This document shows, piece after piece, positions 7,364-16,643 of a stretch of 36,458 bases of DNA (its first letter is position 1; each line of letters begins with the position of its first letter). The stretch covers positions 1 through 36,458 of the forward strand of contig CASEMX010000026.1 in the NCBI GenBank assembly GCA_949289155.1, given 5' to 3'. The position numbers and the translations under genes are program-made. Source of the DNA: an uncultured Parabacteroides sp. Lineage in GTDB: Bacteria; Bacteroidota; Bacteroidia; Bacteroidales; Tannerellaceae. The notes beneath the pieces were generated by a model. The model worked only from the letters and a program-made list of their open reading frames with translations. It ran no database searches and had not been told where the DNA came from.

Positions 7364-8176
7364 ATGAAAAATTTATTCGATGTAACAAATCGGGTGATGG
7401 TTATTACCGGCGCGACAGGAATTTTAGGGCGCACGATGGTACGCCACTTCGCTGAACAGGGAGCGTCCGTCGTTATTTTAGGAAGAAATACAGCGATAGG
7501 GAACCAACTTGCCGAAGATGTGAAGGAAAATGGCGGAGAAGCGATATTTTATCCGACAGATGTCTTGAAAAAAAATTTATTAGAAGACAACTATCAACAG
7601 ATTATGGCACGATACGGACGTATCGATGTCTTGATAAACGGAGCTGGAGGCAATCAAGCAGGAGCCACAATTCCTCCGGATAAGACATTATTCGACCTCG
7701 ACCTCAATGCAATGCGCCAAGTAGTCGATCTTAATTTGTTCGGGACCATTCTTCCGACAATGATATTTGGCCGCGCCATGGCGGAACGGAAGCAAGGCTC
7801 GATAATAAACATTGCTTCCGAAGCCGCATTACGACCACTAACCCGAGTGGCAGGATATGGTGCGGCAAAAGCGGCAGTCGTCAATTTCACGCAATACCTT
7901 TGCGGGGAAATGGCAACAAAATTTGGTGCGAAAATACGGGTTAATGCCATCGCTCCCGGCTTTTTCTTAACGGAACAAAACCGTACTTTGCTCACAAATC
8001 CGGACGGAAGCCTGACTCCGCGATCGGAAGCTATTCTCTCCCATACGCCATTTGGGCGTTTTGGTGAGCCTGAAGAATTATTAGGTACGTTACAATGGCT
8101 CGCTAGTGACGCTTCTCGCTTCGTTTCCGGGACATTGACCGTTATTGATGGAGGATTTAATGCATTTTCTATATAA
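7364..8176 (+). CDS. SDR-family D-mannonate oxidoreductase (fructuronate reductase)
   Basis: A 270-residue short-chain dehydrogenase/reductase with the cofactor motif TGATGILG (15-22), an NGAGG motif (92-96) and the catalytic set S152, Y165, K169. The context, directly between a hexuronate transporter and uxuA, suggests it reduces fructuronate to mannonate. This is the step done in E. coli by the unrelated long-chain UxuB, so it would be a non-orthologous replacement. SDR enzymes in mannonate loci are commonly annotated this way in Bacteroidales. Gluconate-5-dehydrogenase-like activity is the main alternative. A 21-bp gap precedes uxuA. Confidence 0.8.
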   Translation: MKNLFDVTNRVMVITGATGILGRTMVRHFAEQGASVVILGRNTAIGNQLAEDVKENGGEAIFYPTDVLKKNLLEDNYQQIMARYGRIDVLINGAGGNQAGATIPPDKTLFDLDLNAMRQVVDLNLFGTILPTMIFGRAMAERKQGSIINIASEAALRPLTRVAGYGAAKAAVVNFTQYLCGEMATKFGAKIRVNAIAPGFFLTEQNRTLLTNPDGSLTPRSEAILSHTPFGRFGEPEELLGTLQWLASDASRFVSGTLTVIDGGFNAFSI

Positions 8177-8197
8177 TTCATAACATATTAACCGATT

Positions 8198-9373
8198 ATG
8201 TATTTATGTAAACAATCTTGGCGCTGGTACGGGCCGGATGATCCGGTCAGTTTATGGGATATCCGGCAGGCAGGAGCCACCGATATCGTACATGCACTCC
8301 ACCATATTCCAAACGGGGAGGTATGGACGCTCGAAGAAATCCGGAAAAGACAGGAAATCATTGCCGAAACCGGACTGACTTGGAGCGTTGTTGAAAGTGT
8401 CCCTGTGCATGAACATATAAAAACACAAACCGGAAATTTCCAACGATACATTTATAATTACCAGCAAACACTTCGCAATTTAGCCACGTGCGGCATTTAT
8501 TGCGTTACATACAATTTTATGCCAGTATTAGACTGGACTCGCACCGATTTGTCCTATTCCTTGGCCGACGGCTCAAAAGCTTTGCGTTTCGAAAGGGGTG
8601 CTTTTATGGCATTCGACCTTTATATTCTGAAACGTCCCGGAGCAGAGACAGAATATAATGAGGAGGAAAAACAATGTGCCTACAAACGCTACAAGCAGAT
8701 GGACGAAACGGAGAAAGAAAAACTGACGCGCAATATCCTTGCCGGGCTTCCCGGCTCGGAAGAAAGCTTTACTTTGGCTCAATTCCAAGAGGCTTTAGAC
8801 CGTTATAAAGATATTAATGCGGAAAAATTACGGGATAATTTGGTTTATTTCCTTTCCGAAATTACTCCGGTGGCTGATGAAGTAGGCATTCAATTGGTGA
8901 TTCATCCGGATGACCCGCCCTATCCTATTTTAGGATTGCCGCGTATCCTTTCGACAGCCGATGATTTCCGCCAATTAGTTGAACGTGTGCCAAACCGGTC
9001 AAACGGATTGTGCCTTTGCACGGGCTCTTTGGGTGTACGAGCCGATAATGATTTGATTTCAATGATGCAAGAGTTTGGGGAGCGAATTAATTTCGTCCAC
9101 CTACGGAGCACAAAGCGTGATGCGGAGGGAAATTTCTACGAAGCGAACCATTTGGAAGGAGATGTTGATATGTACGGCATGATGAAAGTCCTATTAGAAA
9201 TAGAACAACGCCGGCAAGTTTCTATTCCCGTTCGTCCGGACCACGGACACCAAATGGTTGATGACCTTAGAAAACGAACTAATCCGGGGTATTCCTGCAT
9301 TGGTAGGTTACGTGGATTGGCTGAATTACGCGGATTAGAAATGGGAATTGCCCAATCATTCTATAAAAAATAG
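8198..9373 (+). CDS. uxuA: mannonate dehydratase (UxuA)
   Basis: A 391-residue cytoplasmic enzyme dehydrating D-mannonate to 2-keto-3-deoxygluconate. The N-terminus ([20 protein letters not shown]) and the [11 protein letters not shown] block closely match the UxuA family, and the length is normal. Likely metal ligands by spacing to the family are H236, C274, H301 and D348 (in RPDHGHQM). It is the last gene of the operon and is followed at 9397 by a strong bidirectional terminator. Its product needs KDG kinase, absent here, before the aldolase encoded by the first gene. Confidence 0.95.
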   Translation: MYLCKQSWRWYGPDDPVSLWDIRQAGATDIVHALHHIPNGEVWTLEEIRKRQEIIAETGLTWSVVESVPVHEHIKTQTGNFQRYIYNYQQTLRNLATCGIYCVTYNFMPVLDWTRTDLSYSLADGSKALRFERGAFMAFDLYILKRPGAETEYNEEEKQCAYKRYKQMDETEKEKLTRNILAGLPGSEESFTLAQFQEALDRYKDINAEKLRDNLVYFLSEITPVADEVGIQLVIHPDDPPYPILGLPRILSTADDFRQLVERVPNRSNGLCLCTGSLGVRADNDLISMMQEFGERINFVHLRSTKRDAEGNFYEANHLEGDVDMYGMMKVLLEIEQRRQVSIPVRPDHGHQMVDDLRKRTNPGYSCIGRLRGLAELRGLEMGIAQSFYKK

Positions 9374-9396
9374 ATTCCTCAGCCATTCGCAAAAAG

Positions 9397-9452
9397 AATA
9401 TCCTATATTTGACCAAAAAACAACGGTTATTTCCGGTCAAATATAGGATATT
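9397..9452. terminator. bidirectional terminator between uxuA and nadE
   Basis: A perfect 18-bp inverted repeat (9397-9414 and 9435-9452) with a 20-nt loop sits between two convergent genes. It has A-runs before and T-runs after the stem, so it can end transcription from both sides. Each arm contains TATATTTG, which matches the -7 promoter consensus. Confidence 0.85.
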
Positions 9453-9468
9453 TTTGTCATTATATCCG

Positions 9469-11406
9469 TTATTCCAATCGGTCTATCTCATTCAACCAAA
9501 GTGTAGATAGGGCATCGCTCGGCATTCGCCAATCTCCACGAGGCGAAAGACTGATGCTTCCCACCTTCGGTCCGTCGGGCAAACAGCTGCGCTTGAATTG
9601 TTGCTGGAAGAAACGGTAAAAAAAAGTACGCAACCACTTCCGAATCACCGCTTTGTCATATTCTCCAGCAAAAGCAGCCTGCGCCAAGTAGTAAATCTTG
9701 GCAGGCGTAGCACCGAAACGTAAGAAATGATAGAGGAAGAAATCATGCAATTCGTACGGACCAACCAAGTCTTCCGTTTTTTGTTTGATATTCCCCTGCT
9801 CATCTGCGGGAATCAACTCGGGGCTGATGGGCGTATCGATAATATCCAGCAATGTTGTCCGCGAATCTTCATCTACTTTATTCAACGCGACCCATTCAAC
9901 CAAATATCTCACCAATGTTTTCGGGATACTGGCGTTTACTCCATACATCGACATATGGTCGCCATTATAAGTCGCCCAACCTAATGCCAATTCCGACAAA
10001 TCGCCGGTCCCGATGACCAAACCATTTTCTTTATTTGCCACATCCATTAATAATTGTGTCCGTTCGCGTGCCTGACTGTTCTCATAAGTTACGTCATGCA
10101 CGTCGGCATCTTGATGAATATCTTTAAAATGTTGCAGACATGCTTCCTTAATGGATATCTCCCGGAAGGAAACTCCTAACGAATGAATTAGATTTACAGA
10201 ATTCCGATAGGTCCGTCCGGTCGTACCAAAGCCGGGCATTGTGATTCCTATGATTCGGCTGCGCGGAATACGCAATAGGTCGAATGTCATCACCGTAACC
10301 AACAATGCCAGTGTCGAATCTAATCCGCCGGAAATTCCCACAACCGCAGTCTGGGCATGGGCATGTGAAATCCGCTTCGCCAATCCAGAAATTTGCATCT
10401 GGAATATTTCTTCGCAACGTTCCCGTAAAGCTTTCCCGCTCGGCGTAAAAGGATGCGGATTGACCGGACGTGTCAACTGGTTCGCCTCATCCCGGAGATA
10501 TTCCTTCAACAGGAAATCCAGCTGGAATCCACGGTCTGTATTCAATTGCCGACATCCTTCGGTAAAACAGGTCGAGACTAAACGATCATGCCTCAAATAT
10601 TCAACATCTATCTCGGATATAACCAGCTGCTCATCCAACGAAAAGCGTTTTGATTCGGCAAGGATTACCCCATTCTCAGCAATCAACGCACTGCCGGAAA
10701 AGACCAAATCGGTTGTTGACTCACCAAATCCGCACGAAGCATAGACATATCCGCATAAACAACGGGCAGACTGTTGGGTTATCAACTGTTTCCGATAAGC
10801 ATGTTTGCCTATCGTCTCATTGCTTGCTGACAGATTCACTATAATATCTGCCCCTAACATGGCTAACTCCGAACTGGGGGGAACAGGCATCCATAAATCC
10901 TCGCAAATCTCCACACCGACCGACACACCTGCCGAAACAAATAGCATCTGTTGTTGCAACGGATAGGGATTCCCTCCTATAACAATGAAATCATCCTGCA
11001 AATCACGCGCTGAAGTAAACCAGCGTTTCTCTTGAAACTCTCTATAATTTGGCAAATAAGTCTTCGGAACTACGCCGATAATCTTCCCCTCCTGAATAGC
11101 GACCGCCGCATTTATCAATTTATTATCGATACGCAGCGGAACGCCGACAAATGCCAGCAACGGAAGGTCCACCGTATTTTCCGCTAACTGTAATAAAGCC
11201 TCTTCCGCATTCCGCAAAAGAATTTCTTGGGCAAACAAATCCATGCACGTATAGGCTGTTATCGACAATTCAGGGAATGTCACAATCTGCACCCCTTGGT
11301 CCGCTGCCCGGCGCATCAACCGTTCTATCTGAACAATATTATAATAGCAATCGGCTACCTGAATATGCGGAACAGCAGCCGCCACTTTTACAAATCCGTA
11401 TTTCAT
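9469..11406 (-). CDS. nadE: glutamine-dependent NAD+ synthetase (NadE)
   Basis: A two-domain enzyme of about 645 residues making NAD+ from deamido-NAD+, ATP and glutamine. The N-terminal nitrilase-type glutaminase has the triad glutamate (TFPELS), lysine (VPKTYLPNYREF) and cysteine (GVEICEDLW), at 50, 119 and 172 when numbered from an ATG at 11418. The C-terminal synthetase has the ATP pyrophosphatase motif SGGLDS (363-368 in the same numbering). I prefer the start at 11406 (MKYGFVKVAAAVP), the usual family N-terminus; 11418 is also possible. It is transcribed alone from a promoter near 11440. Confidence 0.95.
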   Translation of the reverse strand: MKYGFVKVAAAVPHIQVADCYYNIVQIERLMRRAADQGVQIVTFPELSITAYTCMDLFAQEILLRNAEEALLQLAENTVDLPLLAFVGVPLRIDNKLINAAVAIQEGKIIGVVPKTYLPNYREFQEKRWFTSARDLQDDFIVIGGNPYPLQQQMLFVSAGVSVGVEICEDLWMPVPPSSELAMLGADIIVNLSASNETIGKHAYRKQLITQQSARCLCGYVYASCGFGESTTDLVFSGSALIAENGVILAESKRFSLDEQLVISEIDVEYLRHDRLVSTCFTEGCRQLNTDRGFQLDFLLKEYLRDEANQLTRPVNPHPFTPSGKALRERCEEIFQMQISGLAKRISHAHAQTAVVGISGGLDSTLALLVTVMTFDLLRIPRSRIIGITMPGFGTTGRTYRNSVNLIHSLGVSFREISIKEACLQHFKDIHQDADVHDVTYENSQARERTQLLMDVANKENGLVIGTGDLSELALGWATYNGDHMSMYGVNASIPKTLVRYLVEWVALNKVDEDSRTTLLDIIDTPISPELIPADEQGNIKQKTEDLVGPYELHDFFLYHFLRFGATPAKIYYLAQAAFAGEYDKAVIRKWLRTFFYRFFQQQFKRSCLPDGPKVGSISLSPRGDWRMPSDALSTLWLNEIDRLE

Positions 11407-11436
11407 ACTTATTTTCATTTATCCAACAGAAGTGGG

Positions 11437-11444
11437 CAAATGTA
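11437..11444 (-). promoter_or_regulatory. -7 promoter element of nadE
   Basis: TACATTTG on the minus strand fits TAnnTTTG and would start transcription near 11430, about 24 nt before the preferred ATG. No convincing -33 box. Confidence 0.5.
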
Positions 11445-11503
11445 CAAAAAAACATCGATTTTTAAGCGGACCGAAGAAGGAAGATAATGGAGAAAAAGCC
11501 ATC

Positions 11504-11611
11504 TATAAGAAGTGACACCGACACCTATAAGAAGTGTTCCTGATACTTGTGCTAAGTGTCGCCGACACCTGTGCTAAGTGTTACTGACACTTGTGCTAAG
11601 TGTCAGCACCC
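11504..11611. repeat. 22-bp-period tandem array between nadE and an MFS gene
   Basis: Five imperfect 22-bp units start at 11504, 11526, 11548, 11570 and 11592; the last is cut after 20 bp. The core is TGTGCTAAGTGT, with TATAAGAAGTGA/T in the first two. AAGTGT and its complement ACACTT alternate, giving dyads such as GACACTT-n5-AAGTGTC about every 11 bp. The array lies upstream of both divergent promoters (11437-11444 and 11684-11713), so it is probably outside both transcripts. Confidence 0.9.
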
Positions 11612-11683
11612 ATACAAGTTGATATAAATGAGATATTTAACTCCTATTCATAAAGCAAGCCCATATAACTCGGAAAAAGATAA

Positions 11684-11713
11684 TTGCGAACCAATGTTTT
11701 TTATGTAAATTTG
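11684..11713 (+). promoter_or_regulatory. promoter of the MFS-hydrolase pair
   Basis: TTG (11684-11686) and TAAATTTG (11706-11713), 19 bp apart, match the Bacteroidota -33/-7 consensus. The leader would be about 35 nt. Confidence 0.65.
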
Positions 11714-11754
11714 CAACGCTAATGATTATTCAATAATTAAAAAAATTAAATATC

Positions 11755-12987
11755 ATGGATAATAATGAAGCAATAAAATATCCCAAAGAACGGATTCGCA
11801 TGGCCGTTCTCTCCTTCTTTTTGGCACAAGGTTTTTGCTTTTCCAGCTGGGCAAGCCGTATTCCGGATGTAAAAGTATTATTTGACATATATGACGTATT
11901 CTATTGGGGACTGGTTCTATTTCTTATTCCGGTCGGCAAGTTTGTTGCCATTCCTTTAGCCGGATACTTAGTATCCCGTTTGGGAAGCCGCATCATGGTA
12001 CAAGTCAGTGTATTGGGATATGGATTATCTTTATTCTCCATCGGAGCCGTTTCTTCTATTTACCTGTTAGGCGTCAGCTTGTTCTGCTTCGGTGTATTCT
12101 GGAACCTATGCGACATATCGCTTAATACGCAAGGCATTATCATAGAACGACTATATGGGCGCACCATTATGGCCTCGTTCCACGGAGGATGGAGTTTAGC
12201 CGCATGTTTAGGAGCTCTTTTAGGTTTCATCATGATTGTATGCAATATTCCCCCGTTTATGCATTTCACCATCTCCGCATTGATTATCCTTTGCATCATC
12301 CTTTCAGGACGAAAATACCTGCAAGAAGATAAAGTACGACAATTTGAAGAAGTCGAAACGAAAACCGAGCAGAAAGAGACCCCCGCATTGCTGAGTTTCA
12401 TCCGTAAACCGGAATTTTTGCTGATTCAATTCGGAATAGCCGGGCTATTCGGGCTAATTGTAGAAAGTGCCATGTTCGATTGGAGCGGATTATATTTCGA
12501 ATCGGTCCTACAAGTTCCTAAATCATTACAAATCGGTTTTCTGGTATTTATGGTAATGATGACCACGGGACGCTTTCTGGCAAACTGGGCGTATGGGAAA
12601 TTAGGCAAACAAAGGGTATTACAATGGGCTGGTGCGTTTATCTTCTTAGGATTCTTTACTGCAGCCTTATTAGGCGGAATGTTTGAGAACATGACATGGA
12701 GGGTCATCGTCAATTCCCTTGGCTTTATGTTGGTCGGATTAGGTATTTCTTGCGTTGTCCCGACTATTTACAGCTTAGTGGGCGCAAAATCACATACGCC
12801 GGTCGGCATTGCTTTAACAATTCTCTCCAGCATTAGCTTTATCGGGTCCCTGATTGCACCTATTTTGATAGGGGCTATTTCTCAAGCATTCGATATGAAA
12901 CATGCTTATCTGGTAGTCGGAGTATTAGGATTGTGCATATTATTGATGACTTCCTTCTGTAAAGCTTTTCAAGAGAAGGATAAATAA
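11755..12987 (+). CDS. MFS transporter, YbjJ/FucP-like
   Basis: A 410-residue inner-membrane major facilitator with about 12 hydrophobic segments. The first helix ends in SSWASRIPDVK, a motif shared with the YbjJ group of sugar/drug-type MFS proteins, and the loop after helix 2 reads SRLGSR. A charged central loop (about 190-215: EDKVRQFEEVETKTEQKE) divides the two halves. Substrate unknown. The next gene, an exported hydrolase, starts 14 bp downstream, so the pair may release and import the same compound; that is inference from spacing only. Confidence 0.8.
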   Translation: MDNNEAIKYPKERIRMAVLSFFLAQGFCFSSWASRIPDVKVLFDIYDVFYWGLVLFLIPVGKFVAIPLAGYLVSRLGSRIMVQVSVLGYGLSLFSIGAVSSIYLLGVSLFCFGVFWNLCDISLNTQGIIIERLYGRTIMASFHGGWSLAACLGALLGFIMIVCNIPPFMHFTISALIILCIILSGRKYLQEDKVRQFEEVETKTEQKETPALLSFIRKPEFLLIQFGIAGLFGLIVESAMFDWSGLYFESVLQVPKSLQIGFLVFMVMMTTGRFLANWAYGKLGKQRVLQWAGAFIFLGFFTAALLGGMFENMTWRVIVNSLGFMLVGLGISCVVPTIYSLVGAKSHTPVGIALTILSSISFIGSLIAPILIGAISQAFDMKHAYLVVGVLGLCILLMTSFCKAFQEKDK

Positions 12988-13001
12988 TTTACTCTATATC
13001 T

Positions 13002-14006
13002 ATGAACCGGCTTTTTATCTGCGGAGTTGTTGCTTTCTTATTGGTTTTTACAGCCAACGCCCAATATGTACACGATATATTAGGCGATAATTACCAAAAG
13101 CGAACAATTGAAATGGGAGAAGATTACGAAGGACGTATCATTTGTACCCTGATTCGTAAACTTTCGGAAGTACCTACCCAACAGGCAGTACTTTATATTC
13201 ACGGATATAACGACTATTTCTTCCAATCGGAGCTGGGAGACAGTATATTATTGCATGGGTATCAGTTCTATGCGCTGGACTTACGCAAGTATGGGCGTTC
13301 GCTACTTCCTCATCAAGACGCATTCTATTGTAAAAGCCTACAAGAATACTTCGCAGATATTGACACGGCATTAACTATTATCCGACAAGAAGGGAACAAA
13401 AAGATTATCTTAATGGGACATTCCACCGGAGGATTAATTTCCACCTATTATCTAAAACACCACCCAAACGCTCCAATTGATGGATTAGTTCTTAACAGCC
13501 CTTTCTTAGATTGGAATTTCGGTTGGCTCATGGAAGATATTGTATTGCCCACTGTTTCTTTCTTAGGGAACTATTTCCCAGAATGGATAGTGCAGAGCGG
13601 AGGCAATCCATCCTACGCATATAGCCTGTTAAAAGATTTCTATGGAGAATGGACATTTAATACTAACTGGAAAATGCCATTTGGGCATCCAAAACGGGCA
13701 GGATGGATTCACGCAATCCATACCGCGCAACAAGATCTCCAAGAAAACTGTACGATTCATTGCCCTATTTTATTACTCTCTTCATTGCAATCTTACCCCG
13801 AATCCAAGATATGGCACGAAGAATATATGCATTCAGACATTGTCCTTTCTGTGGATGATATTCAAAAGTTTGGCACACGATTAGGTCCAAATGTTACGGC
13901 AAAATGTATTAATGGTGGTATCCACGACCTTTTCCTTTCCCAAAAGCCCGCACGAGACAGAGCTTATTCCCTATTATTCTCTTGGTTGCAACGGTTATAT
14001 CCCTAA
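13002..14006 (+). CDS. exported alpha/beta hydrolase (serine hydrolase)
   Basis: A 334-residue protein with a clear Sec signal peptide (residues 1-20, ending TANA-QY) and no lipobox. The fold signature includes the oxyanion segment YIHGYN (65-70) and the nucleophile elbow GHSTGG with S141. A GIHDLFLS stretch near the C-terminus supplies a plausible catalytic histidine. It resembles the serine aminopeptidase/monoacylglycerol-lipase group (Hydrolase_4). It is likely periplasmic and co-transcribed with the MFS gene upstream. Substrate could be an ester, acyl glycerol or similar; the sequence does not say. Confidence 0.75.
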   Translation: MNRLFICGVVAFLLVFTANAQYVHDILGDNYQKRTIEMGEDYEGRIICTLIRKLSEVPTQQAVLYIHGYNDYFFQSELGDSILLHGYQFYALDLRKYGRSLLPHQDAFYCKSLQEYFADIDTALTIIRQEGNKKIILMGHSTGGLISTYYLKHHPNAPIDGLVLNSPFLDWNFGWLMEDIVLPTVSFLGNYFPEWIVQSGGNPSYAYSLLKDFYGEWTFNTNWKMPFGHPKRAGWIHAIHTAQQDLQENCTIHCPILLLSSLQSYPESKIWHEEYMHSDIVLSVDDIQKFGTRLGPNVTAKCINGGIHDLFLSQKPARDRAYSLLFSWLQRLYP

Positions 14007-14022
14007 AGAATATCCGTTTTTT
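13991..14022 (+). terminator. probable terminator after the hydrolase gene
   Basis: ACGG-TT-ATAT pairs with ATAT-CCGT around a 9-nt loop, followed by TTTTTT. The stem overlaps the stop codon and has a 2-nt bulge. Confidence 0.5.
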
Positions 14023-14128
14023 ATCCCCAACCACCCATATTTTTTCTTTATTTCTTGCATATTCACTTTTTTCTTGATAATTTTCCCCCAGTTTTATACT
14101 TATATTAAATATAAACACTTTTATATTA

Positions 14129-14164
14129 GGTAGAATATAACGCTTCTTGGAGCTAAATTCTACC
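14129..14164. repeat. hairpin in the leader region of the Abi gene
   Basis: Perfect 8-bp arms GGTAGAAT (14129-14136) and ATTCTACC (14157-14164) enclose 20 nt, 58 bp before the Abi start. It lies in a 215-bp AT-rich spacer without a gene. It could be an operator or part of a structured antitoxin-type RNA. Confidence 0.6.
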
Positions 14165-14221
14165 ACATATATAAGCTATATATACCATAAAAAGATTTGA
14201 TAATGCCTAAAAATCAGCTAC

Positions 14222-15160
14222 ATGAACACAAAAATATTTTTATCAGCAAAAGAATGGGGTGAATATTTTTCTCAAACAGTTCTAACTTATCCAGAACAAA
14301 TTCGTGTTTTAAAACGATGCGGAATGATTATTCATGATTGGGAAGAAGTAGAATCACGATTAAAACATATCGGAAAAACGACATTACTGCCTTATTTGCT
14401 TTATTTTTGGACTCCTGATAAAAAGGGAAAGTATTTCAAATACGTATGTTGGGAGGATATCTATTATTTATACACTTTTGATAATGAGTTGCAGGAATTA
14501 CTAATTCAAGCAATTAGGAAAATAGAAATTTCTGTCCGAGAACATATCGCTTATCATATGGAAATAAATCACGGACCTCAATGGTATTGTGACAAAAAAC
14601 TGTTCCAAATTTCAATTAAACGGATTTCAAATCACGGAAAAATCATTTTTAAAACGGCACAGTCCGAATTATTCCAATTCATAAAGAAATATTATAAACA
14701 AAATAAAGTACCAACTTTTCGAGAAATCATGACCAACATAAGTTTTGGTATATTATATCGTATTTATTCCGGATTAAAGCCAAGCAAAGCAAAGGAGGCT
14801 ATTGCCAAAGATTTAGGAGTACCTGCAGTTTGTGTCTTTAATTCACATTTATATATAATAGAACAATTACGAAATACTTGTGTGCATCCACAAAAACCGG
14901 TTTGGAATAAACGATTTAATAATGTAGCATACACGTTCATTTACGCAAAAAATCATATTTGGTTGAACAATCCTTACGTGGACAATAAAAAAATATATTA
15001 TTGGCTCTGCTACTTGAATTATTTAATGCAAAGTATTGATCCGTATTTTGCTTTTGCAGATAAAATGCGCCAATTAATACACAAATATCAAGGTTCCATT
15101 TCTCTAAAGGAGATGGGATTTCCAGAAGACTGGGAACAAGAACCGATGTGGTGTCTATGA
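14222..15160 (+). CDS. Abi family HEPN protein (AbiD/AbiF-like)
   Basis: A 312-residue protein of the Abi_2 family linked to abortive phage infection. The C-terminal half carries the HEPN ribonuclease motif RNxxxH (R217-N218 to H222, in LRNTCVHPQKPVWN), preceded by the typical REIMTNISFGILYRIYSGL block. The family's first conserved helix pair is also visible (EISVREHIAYHM, 103-112). The usual GYYRLS-type segment near residue 50 is divergent (IGKTTLLPYLLYF). The gene is clearly more AT-rich than its neighbours, stands alone and interrupts two metabolic regions, which suggests horizontal gain. Expected role: an RNA-cleaving toxin that halts growth on infection. No protein antitoxin gene is adjacent. 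Confidence 0.8.
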   Translation: MNTKIFLSAKEWGEYFSQTVLTYPEQIRVLKRCGMIIHDWEEVESRLKHIGKTTLLPYLLYFWTPDKKGKYFKYVCWEDIYYLYTFDNELQELLIQAIRKIEISVREHIAYHMEINHGPQWYCDKKLFQISIKRISNHGKIIFKTAQSELFQFIKKYYKQNKVPTFREIMTNISFGILYRIYSGLKPSKAKEAIAKDLGVPAVCVFNSHLYIIEQLRNTCVHPQKPVWNKRFNNVAYTFIYAKNHIWLNNPYVDNKKIYYWLCYLNYLMQSIDPYFAFADKMRQLIHKYQGSISLKEMGFPEDWEQEPMWCL

Positions 15161-15186
15161 CTCTGCAGAAATAACGGCGTGTCGTA

Positions 15187-16065
15187 TCAATCGAACACAC
15201 CGAGTTCTTGAAACCAGTCTTCTGCTCGGTCAGGCCATTCGTTAACCATACAACCCGTATCACGCAAACCGTAGCCATGACCGCCGTTGCTGTAAAGATG
15301 CATCCAAGCCGGAACGCCGGCTTGTTTCAACGCATAGTAATAAAAAAGGCTGCTATCAATATAAGATTTGTCATCTTCTGCCTGGATAATCATTGTTGGC
15401 GGAACATCTTTCGTTACTTTTATTTCCGGAGCTAATTGGAAGTTCTTACCACTCAGATAAGCTGGATAAACCAATAGACAATAATCCGGACGGCAACTGA
15501 CTTTGTCCACCTCATCAATAGGCAAATACGAACGTTTATCGTAGGCCGTCGACGCCATTACCGAAAGATGTGCCCCTGCCGAAAAGCCCATTACGCCGAT
15601 TCGTTCCGGATCTATGCCAAGTTCATCCGCATGGGCACGAACATAGCTGATTGCCCGCTGGACATCTTGAAGAGGAGCTTCATGCATAGGGCGATTCGGG
15701 CGGCGAGGAACACGATATTTCAAAAGAATAGCCGTAATGCCTGCAGCATTCAACCAATCACAAACCTCCGTTCCTTCCAAATCGTACGCCAAAAGATAAT
15801 AACCGCCTCCGGGACAAACTACCATAGCTGCTCCGGAAGCTACGTCCGGATTCGCAGGATATATGGTAATTGCTGGACTACCAACATTCGAAACGCGCAA
15901 AACACTCAGTTCTCCAACCTTATCGCCGGTATCATCTCGCGTTTCTGTCATAGTCCTTTTTTCTCCGGGAGCTACATCTGGAAACAAAAGAACCGATTTT
16001 TGCGCCATACTCATGTGAGATAGTAATAAACCAACGAGGAATAAAACAAATCGTCCCATATCCAT
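15187..16065 (-). CDS. exported alpha/beta hydrolase, esterase/acetylxylan-esterase-like
   Basis: A 292-residue protein with an N-terminal signal peptide (about residues 1-22, ending MSMA-QK). The CPGGGY segment is the oxyanion hole of the BD-FAE/acetyl-esterase type, GFSAGAH holds nucleophile S162, and GGHGYG near the C-terminus supplies the histidine. It likely removes acyl groups from carbohydrates in the periplasm. ATG codons at 16065 and 16059 are both possible; AAGGA lies just upstream. It begins 4 bp after the xpt stop, so it is the last gene of the purine-salvage run. The reason for that partnership is unclear. Confidence 0.8.
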   Translation of the reverse strand: MDMGRFVLFLVGLLLSHMSMAQKSVLLFPDVAPGEKRTMTETRDDTGDKVGELSVLRVSNVGSPAITIYPANPDVASGAAMVVCPGGGYYLLAYDLEGTEVCDWLNAAGITAILLKYRVPRRPNRPMHEAPLQDVQRAISYVRAHADELGIDPERIGVMGFSAGAHLSVMASTAYDKRSYLPIDEVDKVSCRPDYCLLVYPAYLSGKNFQLAPEIKVTKDVPPTMIIQAEDDKSYIDSSLFYYYALKQAGVPAWMHLYSNGGHGYGLRDTGCMVNEWPDRAEDWFQELGVFD

Positions 16066-16069
16066 TCCT

Positions 16070-16642
16070 TCATTCTTTGCGAATTTGAATTTTACAATCG
16101 TCCAAACTATCGATAATTGCCAAACTTTCCACATGGATACCTTGCTCGCGCAACATTTTTCCACCATCCTGAAAAGCTTTTTCTATAATGAATCCCATTC
16201 CGGCAATATGAGTCCCAGACTGTTTTGCCAATTCTATGATTCCCATTGCCGCATTACCAAAGGCAAGAAAATCGTCAATAAAGAGGATATGGTCCTCCGG
16301 TGTCAGGAAATTACGGCTGATACACACCGTATAATCACGATCTTTCGTAAAAGAATGCACTGTTGTGCTCAACATATTCTCCATTGTTTTGGGTTTCTTC
16401 TTTTTGACGAACACAACTGGGAGTTGCATGATATAACCAACCATTATAGCGGGCGCTATACCGCTTGCTTCTATCGTAACAATCTTATTTATCTTTTCTT
16501 CTTTGAATCGTTGAATGAATTCCTCCGCAATTTTGTACATTAGCATTGGATCCATTTGATGATTGATAAAGCTATCTACTTTCAAAATCCCGCCCGGATA
16601 GCAACGGCCATCCTGCATAATTCGTTGTTTAAGTAATTCCAT
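16070..16642 (-). CDS. xpt: xanthine phosphoribosyltransferase
   Basis: A 190-residue cytoplasmic enzyme converting xanthine and PRPP to XMP. The PRPP-binding motif is [13 protein letters not shown] (119-131), and length and N-terminus (MELLKQRI) agree with Xpt. The start is 1 bp from the stop of the xanthine permease, so import and phosphoribosylation are translationally linked. No purine riboswitch is visible upstream, unlike Bacillus xpt-pbuX. Confidence 0.92.
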   Translation of the reverse strand: MELLKQRIMQDGRCYPGGILKVDSFINHQMDPMLMYKIAEEFIQRFKEEKINKIVTIEASGIAPAIMVGYIMQLPVVFVKKKKPKTMENMLSTTVHSFTKDRDYTVCISRNFLTPEDHILFIDDFLAFGNAAMGIIELAKQSGTHIAGMGFIIEKAFQDGGKMLREQGIHVESLAIIDSLDDCKIQIRKE

Positions 16643-16643
16643 T

